From: MAG-121220-bin8 sp964433845
GTDB taxonomy: Bacteria; Bacteroidota; Bacteroidia; Flavobacteriales; Flavobacteriaceae
Assembly (NCBI GenBank): GCA_964433845.1
Contig: CAYSTA010000002.1
Coordinates: forward strand, 1 to 64,000
Direction of reading: 5' to 3'
DNA length: 64,000 nt
In this document: in pieces, positions 37,582 through 43,851 of the stretch
Layout: each line of letters starts with the position of its first letter
Numbering within the stretch: the stretch's first letter is position 1
The notes under the pieces: model-generated
Seen by the model: only the letters and a program-made list of their open reading frames with translations
The model's database searches: none
Told to the model about the DNA's origin: nothing
Program-made: the position numbers and the translations under genes

Positions 37582-38445
37582 TTGTCAAAAAACAAAAATA
37601 GAAGACTGCTTTCATCCTATTTCTTTGTTACGATTAGTATATCCCTGGTTCTATATATAATGGGAGCCTTTTTTTTATTAGCATTTAATGCGAAGAAAAT
37701 TTCAAATGATTTTAAAGAAAAAATTCCTGTTACTATATATTTAAAAGATATTGCTAAACAAATAGAAATAGTTCAACTTCAAAAAAAAATAAATTTAAAA
37801 GATTATACCAAATCCATTAATTATATTTCTAAAGATAAAGGAGCTGAAATACTAATTGAAGAAATTGAAGAAAATTTCTTAGAATTTTTAGGAACAAATC
37901 CCATTTTAAATTCTATTGATATTTATTTAAAATCGGATTTCGTTAAGTCAGATGTTTTAGATAAAATTTCAAAAGAATTTAGCGAAATAAACTTTGTAGA
38001 TGAAGTCAGATATGATGCTCCATTGGTTTCGTTGATTAATGAAAATCTAAAAAAGATTAAATTTTGGGTTCTAGTTTTTGCTTCATTTTTTCTATTGATT
38101 TCTGTCTTAATTATTAATAGTTCCATCAGATTATCAATATACTCAAATAGAATTATCATTAAAACAATGCAATTGGTTGGGGCAACTAAAAGATTCATTA
38201 GAAAACCTTTTATTAATACTCACATTAAATTGGGTATAGTCAGTTCTATAATAGCCATCTCACTATTGAGCATTTCAATATATTATCTAGAAAGTTCTAT
38301 TGTCGGATTAAATCTAATGACTGATGTTAAGTTAATATTTACATTATTTTTATGTATACTGATTTTTAGTATAATTATTACATCAATATGTACTTATTTT
38401 GCAACTCAAAGATTTCTTAAATTAAAAATTGAACAACTTTACTAA
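37582..38445 (+). CDS. ftsX: Cell division permease-like protein FtsX
   Basis: FtsX is the membrane part of the FtsEX complex that activates peptidoglycan hydrolases at the septum. The 287-residue protein has four membrane helices (about residues 15-35, 155-175, 210-230 and 250-270). An extracytoplasmic loop carries the FtsX ECD pattern (KIPVTIYLKDIAKQIEIVQLQ), and TMQLVGATKRFIRKPFINTHI leads into the third helix. The start is TTG at 37582; no ATG is available nearby. The ftsE ATPase gene is not in the window. It shares its last base with the start of the next gene. Confidence 0.93.
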   Translation: MSKNKNRRLLSSYFFVTISISLVLYIMGAFFLLAFNAKKISNDFKEKIPVTIYLKDIAKQIEIVQLQKKINLKDYTKSINYISKDKGAEILIEEIEENFLEFLGTNPILNSIDIYLKSDFVKSDVLDKISKEFSEINFVDEVRYDAPLVSLINENLKKIKFWVLVFASFFLLISVLIINSSIRLSIYSNRIIIKTMQLVGATKRFIRKPFINTHIKLGIVSSIIAISLLSISIYYLESSIVGLNLMTDVKLIFTLFLCILIFSIIITSICTYFATQRFLKLKIEQLY

Positions 38446-38690
38446 TGAAAAAAAATAAAGAACCATCGAAAGATTTTATTTTTAAAAAGAAAAACTACAT
38501 AGTAATGTTAGTTGGAATTTTATTTATTGCCATTGGATTTATTCTAATGTCTGGGGGAGGGAGTGAAGATCCAAATGTTTTCAATGAAGAGATTTATAAT
38601 TTTAGAAGAATTAGATTAGCTCCAATACTGGTTTTGATTGGTTTTGGAATACAGGTATATGCTATTTTGCTTAATCCAAGAAAAAAATAA
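38445..38690 (+). CDS. DUF3098 membrane protein
   Basis: This 81-residue protein has two membrane helices (about residues 18-36 and 55-73) separated by the DUF3098 signature SGGGSEDPNVFNEEIYNFRRIRLAP, of which the GGGSEDP part and the RRI..AP part are most conserved. It lies in the common Bacteroidota order ftsX-DUF3098-uppP, with its start overlapping the ftsX stop and its stop adjoining the uppP ATG. The family has no known role; context suggests cell-envelope growth or division. Confidence 0.9.
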   Translation: MKKNKEPSKDFIFKKKNYIVMLVGILFIAIGFILMSGGGSEDPNVFNEEIYNFRRIRLAPILVLIGFGIQVYAILLNPRKK

Positions 38691-39491
38691 ATGGATTATT
38701 TAGAATCCGTTCTTCTTGGGATAGTTCAAGGTTTAACCGAATTTTTACCTATTTCTTCCAGTGGACATTTAGAAATTTCAAAAGTAATTTTAGGAAACAA
38801 CCTTTCAAATAAAGAAAGTTTACTATTTACCATTGTTCTACATTCTGCTACTGCTTTTAGTACTATTTTTTACTTCCGAAAAGATCTTTTGGATATTTTT
38901 TCTGGTTTATTAAATAGAAAATATAATAATTCACACAATTTCTCTGTTTTAATAATCATTTCAATGATTCCTGCAGTTTTGGTTGGGTTATTATTTGAAG
39001 AAAAAATAAATTCTTTATTTGATGGGAATTTAATATTGGTAGGATGCATGCTTTATATTACCGCAATTTTATTATTTGCATCTGATTTTTTGAATTGGAA
39101 ACAAAAAGAAATTAATTTTAAAAACAGTTTTTTAATTGGTTTAGCTCAAGCAATTGCAATCTTGCCAGGTATATCCAGAAGTGGAGCAACTATAGCTTCC
39201 GCTATTATGATTGGTATAGACAGAGAAAAGGCTGCTAGATTTTCTTTTATAATGGTGATACCTATAATTTTTGGGAGTATGATTAAATCATTATTAGATC
39301 ATGGTTTAAGTTTTGAAAATTTTGATCTAATTTCTCTGTTATTAGGCTTCATCTCAGCATTTATTACAGGTCTTTTTGCATGTAAATGGATGATTCTTCT
39401 AGTTAAAAAAAGTAAATTATATTTCTTTTCAATTTATTGTTTAATTGTAGGATCAATAATTATTTTTTATTCTCTATATAATGGACTTTAG
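38691..39491 (+). CDS. uppP: Undecaprenyl-diphosphatase UppP
   Basis: UppP (BacA) recycles undecaprenyl diphosphate to the monophosphate lipid carrier used for peptidoglycan and LPS. The 266-residue membrane protein has the two catalytic regions GIVQGLTEFLPISSSGHLEI near the N-terminus and LPGISRSGATIASA near residue 160, with about seven helices. It starts directly after DUF3098 and overlaps truB by 11 bases. Confidence 0.97.
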   Translation: MDYLESVLLGIVQGLTEFLPISSSGHLEISKVILGNNLSNKESLLFTIVLHSATAFSTIFYFRKDLLDIFSGLLNRKYNNSHNFSVLIIISMIPAVLVGLLFEEKINSLFDGNLILVGCMLYITAILLFASDFLNWKQKEINFKNSFLIGLAQAIAILPGISRSGATIASAIMIGIDREKAARFSFIMVIPIIFGSMIKSLLDHGLSFENFDLISLLLGFISAFITGLFACKWMILLVKKSKLYFFSIYCLIVGSIIIFYSLYNGL

Positions 39492-40176
39492 TAGAGAATC
39501 TTTTATTAATGGAAAATTACTTTTAATAAACAAACCTATTAATTGGACATCTTTTCAAGTAGTAAATAAAATCAGATGGCTTATAAAATCAAATTATAAA
39601 ATAAAAAAAATTAAAGTTGGACATGCAGGGACACTTGATCCCCTTGCACAAGGTTTATTAATTGTGTGTACTGGAAAATTAACAAAAAACATAATTGAAT
39701 ATCAAGATGAAAAAAAGTCTTATTCCGGAACTTTTTTTATAGGAGCAACTACTCCATCTTTTGACCTAGAAACAGAAATTGATTCAACTTATTCAATAAA
39801 AAATATCGATGAGAAAAAATTGATTCAAACATCAAAAAAATTCTTAGGAAGATCTAAACAATCCCCTCCCATTTTTTCAGCAATTAAATTAAAAGGGAAA
39901 AAACTTTATGATTATGCTAGAAAAGGAGAGAAAGTGAAATTAGAAAAAAGAGAAATAAATATTTACAAGTTTGAAATTACAAATATTAATCTTCCATTAG
40001 TTGATTTTGAAATTCAATGTAGTAAAGGAACTTATATAAGGTCTATTGCAAATGATTTTGGGAAAGAGCTAAAATCAGGAGCTTATCTTCAAAATTTAGT
40101 TAGAAATTCTATAGGAAATTATAATTTAAAAGATGCATTAAGTATAAATGATTTTGAAAAAATGATAATTAATTAA
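39481..40176 (+). CDS. truB: tRNA pseudouridine-55 synthase TruB
   Basis: TruB makes pseudouridine 55 in the T-loop of tRNAs. The 231-residue protein has KPINWTSFQVVNKIR, the catalytic GHAGTLDPLAQGLL with the nucleophilic Asp, YSGTFFIGATTPSFDLE, and the CSKGTYIRSIANDFG motif. It lacks the long C-terminal PUA domain of the E. coli protein, which is normal in this phylum. It overlaps uppP by 11 bases, and its stop overlaps the convergent aat gene by 4 bases. Confidence 0.96.
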   Translation: MDFSRESFINGKLLLINKPINWTSFQVVNKIRWLIKSNYKIKKIKVGHAGTLDPLAQGLLIVCTGKLTKNIIEYQDEKKSYSGTFFIGATTPSFDLETEIDSTYSIKNIDEKKLIQTSKKFLGRSKQSPPIFSAIKLKGKKLYDYARKGEKVKLEKREINIYKFEITNINLPLVDFEIQCSKGTYIRSIANDFGKELKSGAYLQNLVRNSIGNYNLKDALSINDFEKMIIN

Positions 40177-40805
40177 ACTAAATATTTAATAAATTCTTCT
40201 CGCGAAATTTCTTCAGCTCCAAGACTTTTTAGATGAGCACTCGGCACTTGACAATCAATCAAATCATATCCGTTTTTAGTTAATTCCTTAACCAAATAAA
40301 TAAAAGCTATTTTACTTGCATTATTTTTTTTAGTAAACATACTTTCGCCACAAAATATGTTTCCCAAGTCTATTCCATAAAGTCCTCCTACTAATTCCAT
40401 ATTTTCCCATACTTCAACTGAATAGGCATGTCCTTTTTCATGCAGCTTTTTATAAGCTTCCATTAGACCTTTTGTAATCCAGGTTCCATTCTGTCCGAAC
40501 CTTTTGACTTTAGCACAAGCATTAACTACTTCCATAAAAGATTTGTTAAATGTTATTTCAAATGGATTATCTTTTAAAATTTTTCTAGTTGATTTAGAAA
40601 TTTTTAATTTTTCAGGAAACAATACCATTCTAGGATCTGGACTCCACCAAAGCAAATAATCATCATTTTCAAACCAAGGGAAAATTCCCTTTTTATAAGC
40701 AAGTAATATTCTGTCTGGATCTAAATCTCCACCAAAAGCAACTATTCCTTCCTGATCTGCAGATAATGGAGAGGGAAATATATGTTCACTGGTAAGCTGA
40801 TTCAT
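40173..40805 (-). CDS. aat: Leucyl/phenylalanyl-tRNA-protein transferase Aat
   Basis: Aat adds Leu or Phe to proteins with N-terminal Arg or Lys, marking them for ClpAP under the N-end rule. The 210-residue protein has FPSPLSADQEGIVAFGGDL, the GIFPWFENDDYLLWWSPDPR core motif, GHAYSVEVWENMELVGGLYG, FCGESMF and DCQVPSAHLKSLGAEEISR. It is the second gene of a pair with DUF3127, 5 bases downstream. From memory, this pair and the histidine kinase are neighbours in many Flavobacteriia. Confidence 0.96.
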   Translation of the reverse strand: MNQLTSEHIFPSPLSADQEGIVAFGGDLDPDRILLAYKKGIFPWFENDDYLLWWSPDPRMVLFPEKLKISKSTRKILKDNPFEITFNKSFMEVVNACAKVKRFGQNGTWITKGLMEAYKKLHEKGHAYSVEVWENMELVGGLYGIDLGNIFCGESMFTKKNNASKIAFIYLVKELTKNGYDLIDCQVPSAHLKSLGAEEISREEFIKYLV

Positions 40806-40810
40806 TTTTA

Positions 40811-41188
40811 TTAAAAAGGTAAATCATCTGGCTCATCTTGATTAAGTTCATCCGCTGCTTGAAATGCTTCAGCAGGAGGTATAGGTGGAATTTCCGCATT
40901 TTCATCTTCAGAAAATAGTTTTTCCATTCTCCAACCCTGAATAGAATTAAAATATTTGATTTCTCCTTGTGGACTCTCCCATTCCCTTCCTCTTAAATTT
41001 ATATCTACTTTAACACTTTGCCCTACTTGAAAAGAATTTAATATATCGCATTTATCCTGAACAAACTCAACCAATAAGTCTTGAGGGTATTGTTCTTCTG
41101 TAGTTATTACAACTTCACGTTTCCTAAAGCCATTATTTCCATATTCTTTAGTTTCATTAATTAATTTTATTTTTCCTGAGATATCCAT
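40811..41188 (-). CDS. DUF3127 protein with an SSB-like C-terminal tip
   Basis: This 125-residue protein matches the DUF3127 family: an N-terminal beta-rich domain (GKIKLINETKEYGNNGFRKREVVITTEEQYPQ, VKVDINLRGREWESPQG, YFNSIQGWR) reminiscent of an OB fold. A proline/acid-rich linker (IPPIPPAEAFQAADELNQ) leads to the tail DEPDDLPF. The last five residues, DDLPF, are identical to the end of SSB encoded at 56608-57033. SSB uses such tips to recruit repair and replication enzymes. The OB fold and DNA link are inferences; the family has no assigned function. It precedes aat by 5 bases. Confidence 0.88.
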   Translation of the reverse strand: MDISGKIKLINETKEYGNNGFRKREVVITTEEQYPQDLLVEFVQDKCDILNSFQVGQSVKVDINLRGREWESPQGEIKYFNSIQGWRMEKLFSEDENAEIPPIPPAEAFQAADELNQDEPDDLPF

Positions 41189-41278
41189 ATTTTATTTATT
41201 AATTTTTTAAAATTAAATAATTTTTAGTGCTTAGTTAAAGGAAAAAAAACTTTTATATTAGATTATATTAACAATGTT

Positions 41279-42454
41279 GTGATAAAAGCTAATTCAAATA
41301 ATAATTTAATAAGGTTAATTCTATTTATTGGATTAATCTTGAGTGTTTTTTTAATTCTATTTAATACAAATAAAATTATAGAGTATACAAAGAATGAAGA
41401 AAGAAAGAAAATAGAACTATGGGCAATGGCTCAGAAAAACTTTATTGAATCCAAAAACTTAGATGAAGATTTGGGAGAATTAACTTTTATGGTATTAACA
41501 AAAAGTTTTGAAAATCCTATAATTCAGGTTGATGCAAATGGAAAAATTTTGTCTCATAAAAACATATTTGATGAAAAGTCTTTAGTAATAGATTCTATTA
41601 AATTGAAAAGTGTTTTAAAAAAAATATCTCAAGAAAATAAGCCTATTGAAATAAAGTTCAATAATAGTATAAATCAAAAACTTTACTTTGGGAACTCCTC
41701 TACTTTTAATAAAATTAAATACTATCCATTTGCTCTATTAATTGTAGCAATATTTTTCTCGTTAATTGTATTTAATTATTACAAATCCTTCGTAAGCTCA
41801 AATAAAAATAAAATTTGGGCATCATTTGCAAAAGAAACAGCTCATCAAATCGGCACACCTCTTTCTTCTTTAATGGGTTGGTCGTCTATTCTTAAAGAAC
41901 AAAAAGTTGATAATAATATAATTGTTGAGATTGAAAAGGATATAGAAAGACTTAACAAAATAACTAAAAGATTCTCTGAAATTGGATCAATCCCTAAATT
42001 AAAAAAGGAAGATATTAATGATGTTTTAAATAGCACAATAAATTATTTAAAAAAGAGAAATTCTTCACTAATTAAGTTTGAATTTAAACCTTTTAAAGAG
42101 ACAATTTTTTCATCACTAAACAGAACATTATTTGAGTGGGTAATTGAAAACATAGTTAAAAATTCCATAGACTCAATGAAGGGTAATGGAAATATTCTTA
42201 TTAGTGTATATAAAGTTAATAACGAAATCCAAATCCTAATTGAAGATGATGGACTTGGAATTGAACCAAAATTTCATAACAAAATATTTTCATCTGGATT
42301 CTCTTCAAAGAAAAAGGGTTGGGGACTGGGTTTGTCTTTATCTAAAAGAATAATTACAGAATATCACAATGGAAAAATATTTATAAATAAATCTGAAATA
42401 AATAAAGGGACTACTATAGAATTAAATTTACCTGTCTTTAGAGAAAATTCTTAA
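41279..42454 (+). CDS. Sensor histidine kinase
   Basis: This 391-residue membrane kinase has two helices (about residues 10-28 and 150-170) flanking a periplasmic sensor region of about 120 residues. The H-box is FAKETAHQIGTPLSSLMGW, with the phospho-accepting His followed by Gln rather than the usual Glu. The ATPase domain has the N-box WVIENIVKNSIDSM, the G1 box IEDDGLGIEP and the G2 box GWGLGLSLSKRIITEYHNG. The start is GTG at 41279. No response regulator is adjacent, so it is an orphan here. Its end overlaps the convergent HIT gene by 17 bases. The signal is unknown. Confidence 0.9.
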   Translation: MIKANSNNNLIRLILFIGLILSVFLILFNTNKIIEYTKNEERKKIELWAMAQKNFIESKNLDEDLGELTFMVLTKSFENPIIQVDANGKILSHKNIFDEKSLVIDSIKLKSVLKKISQENKPIEIKFNNSINQKLYFGNSSTFNKIKYYPFALLIVAIFFSLIVFNYYKSFVSSNKNKIWASFAKETAHQIGTPLSSLMGWSSILKEQKVDNNIIVEIEKDIERLNKITKRFSEIGSIPKLKKEDINDVLNSTINYLKKRNSSLIKFEFKPFKETIFSSLNRTLFEWVIENIVKNSIDSMKGNGNILISVYKVNNEIQILIEDDGLGIEPKFHNKIFSSGFSSKKKGWGLGLSLSKRIITEYHNGKIFINKSEINKGTTIELNLPVFRENS

Positions 42455-42827
42455 TTTTTTCAGCAATTTCTTCAAATTCATCCTTTGAACATTTTACTTT
42501 ATTAGTAAAAGTAACATCCTTCATCTCATTTATTGGAATTAAGTGCACATGTGCATGAGGAACTTCTAATCCAATTACAGACATTGCTACTCTGTTACAA
42601 GGAATTGCTTTTTTAATCGCTATTGCAATAGTTTTAGAAAAGTTTAATAAATTTTCATATGATTTAGAATCCAAATCAAATACATAGTCTTCTTCTCTCT
42701 TAGGAATACAGAGTGTATGTCCAATTGAATTTGGATTAATGTCTAAAAAAGCGAAACAATCCTCTGTTTCAGCTATTTTATAACAGGGGATTTCATTATT
42801 AATAATTTTTGTAAAGATTGTAGCCAT
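42438..42827 (-). CDS. HIT-family nucleotide hydrolase
   Basis: This 129-residue protein has the HIT signature VPHAHVHLIPI (HxHxH) near residue 98 and the fold-defining IFTKIINNEIPCYKIAETEDCFAFLDINP start. The family cleaves nucleotide phosphoramidates or adenosine-nucleotide conjugates (HinT-like). It lies 5 bases after greA and is probably co-transcribed with it. Its exact substrate cannot be told. Confidence 0.94.
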   Translation of the reverse strand: MATIFTKIINNEIPCYKIAETEDCFAFLDINPNSIGHTLCIPKREEDYVFDLDSKSYENLLNFSKTIAIAIKKAIPCNRVAMSVIGLEVPHAHVHLIPINEMKDVTFTNKVKCSKDEFEEIAEKIKNFL

Positions 42828-42832
42828 TAGAT

Positions 42833-43306
42833 TTATCTATTAATTGAAAGTATTTCGAATTTTAAAGTTCCATTTGGAACATTTATTTCAGCTATTTCTC
42901 CAACTTTTTTTCCAAGCAATCCTTTCCCTATTGGAGAGTTAACCGATATTTTTCCCGTTTTAAGATCTGCTTCACTTTCAGCAACTAAAGTATAATTCAT
43001 TTCCATTTGATTATTCAAATTCTTAATAGTAACCTTAGATAAAACTAAAACTTTTGATAAATCAAGTTGTGACTCATCAATTAATCTTGCATTTGCAACA
43101 ACATCTTCCATCTTAGAAATCTTCATTTCTAGCATTCCTTGGGCTTCTTTAGCAGCATCGTATTCAGCATTTTCACTTAAATCACCCTTATCTCTAGCTT
43201 CAGCAATAGCATTAGAAGCTTTAGGGCGTTCTATATCTTTAAGATGATTTAATTCATCTTTTAATTTTTTTAATCCTTCTCTAGTATAATAAGAAACGTT
43301 ACTCAT
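42833..43306 (-). CDS. greA: Transcription elongation factor GreA
   Basis: GreA inserts an antiparallel coiled coil into the RNA polymerase secondary channel to stimulate transcript cleavage and rescue backtracked complexes. The 157-residue protein has the coiled-coil start YYTREGLKKLKDELNHLK, the acidic-tip segment DKGDLSENAEYDAAKEAQ with its catalytic Asp and Glu, and the FKBP-like C-terminal domain (ISVNSPIGKGLLGKKVGEIAEINVP split over its strands). A promoter and a leader hairpin precede it. Confidence 0.97.
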   Translation of the reverse strand: MSNVSYYTREGLKKLKDELNHLKDIERPKASNAIAEARDKGDLSENAEYDAAKEAQGMLEMKISKMEDVVANARLIDESQLDLSKVLVLSKVTIKNLNNQMEMNYTLVAESEADLKTGKISVNSPIGKGLLGKKVGEIAEINVPNGTLKFEILSINR

Positions 43307-43323
43307 CGTTATATATTTAAAAG

Positions 43324-43348
43324 AAAAAATCCCGATACATATGGGATT
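43324..43348 (-). terminator. Terminator-like hairpin in front of greA
   Basis: On the minus strand AATCCC-ATATGTATC-GGGATT is followed by a run of Ts with one C. It lies directly at or after the predicted greA start site, so it can act as an insulator against upstream transcripts or form a hairpin at the very 5' end of the greA mRNA. Confidence 0.5.
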
Positions 43349-43353
43349 TATAA

Positions 43354-43361
43354 CAAATATA
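43354..43361 (-). promoter_or_regulatory. Predicted greA promoter -7 element
   Basis: On the minus strand TATATTTG matches TANNTTTG exactly, 47 bases before the greA ATG at 43306. No good -33 TTG is seen. The start site would be near 43347. Confidence 0.5.
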
Positions 43362-43404
43362 CAAAATTATTAAGTGTATTATTTTTTGCTTACTTTCATT
43401 AATT

Positions 43405-43836
43405 ATGGATAAAAAAAGAAGCTTTTACTTTTTACTATCATTTATGATTCTAGCATCTTGTTCAAAAGAACAAATAAATAATAATCCATATTTACAAAAC
43501 ATTTCTTTTGAGAAAACAATCAATCTAAACCTTCCACAATATGATAACTTAAGATATAGCGGAGGTTCAGTTTATATACAAAGTGGTGGAATAAAAGGGA
43601 TTTTATTATTTAATATGAATGACCAAATTATGGCATGGGAAGCAAGTTGTCCTAACCATTATCCATCTGACTGCTCTACAATGGTCATAAGCGGAGTTCA
43701 ATCCAATTGTAAATGTGAAGATTATAAATATAGCTTAGCTACAGGACAACTTTTATCCTCTGGAAATGAGAACAACTATCCAATGCTATCATATTTTGCG
43801 CAAAAAAACGGCAATTCAATTCGAATATCAAACTGA
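43405..43836 (+). CDS. Rieske-like lipoprotein with altered cluster ligands
   Basis: This 143-residue lipoprotein (signal FLLSFMILASC, Cys19) has a Rieske-like domain. SGGSVYIQSGGIKGILLF and MAWEASCPNHYPSDC precede NCKCEDYKYSLATGQLL, which mimic the two cluster-binding loops. The canonical C-x-H and C-x-x-H ligands are not kept: the first loop reads CPNH and the second CKCED, giving extra cysteines but no second histidine. From memory, flavobacterial relatives share this pattern. It may bind a different Fe-S or metal centre, or use disulfides. It is isolated between convergent and divergent genes; its 3' end overlaps the terminator of the TonB receptor gene. Confidence 0.75.
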   Translation: MDKKRSFYFLLSFMILASCSKEQINNNPYLQNISFEKTINLNLPQYDNLRYSGGSVYIQSGGIKGILLFNMNDQIMAWEASCPNHYPSDCSTMVISGVQSNCKCEDYKYSLATGQLLSSGNENNYPMLSYFAQKNGNSIRISN

Positions 43837-43842
43837 ATTGCC
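43802..43842 (-). terminator. Intrinsic terminator of the metal-type TonB receptor gene
   Basis: A perfect 9-base stem (GGCAATTCA at 43810-43818, TGAATTGCC at 43834-43842) is followed on the minus strand by G and seven Ts. It lies just after the receptor stop (43852) and inside the 3' coding end of the convergent Rieske-like gene. On the plus strand it lacks a T run. Confidence 0.75.
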
Positions 43843-43851
43843 ATTTAAAAT

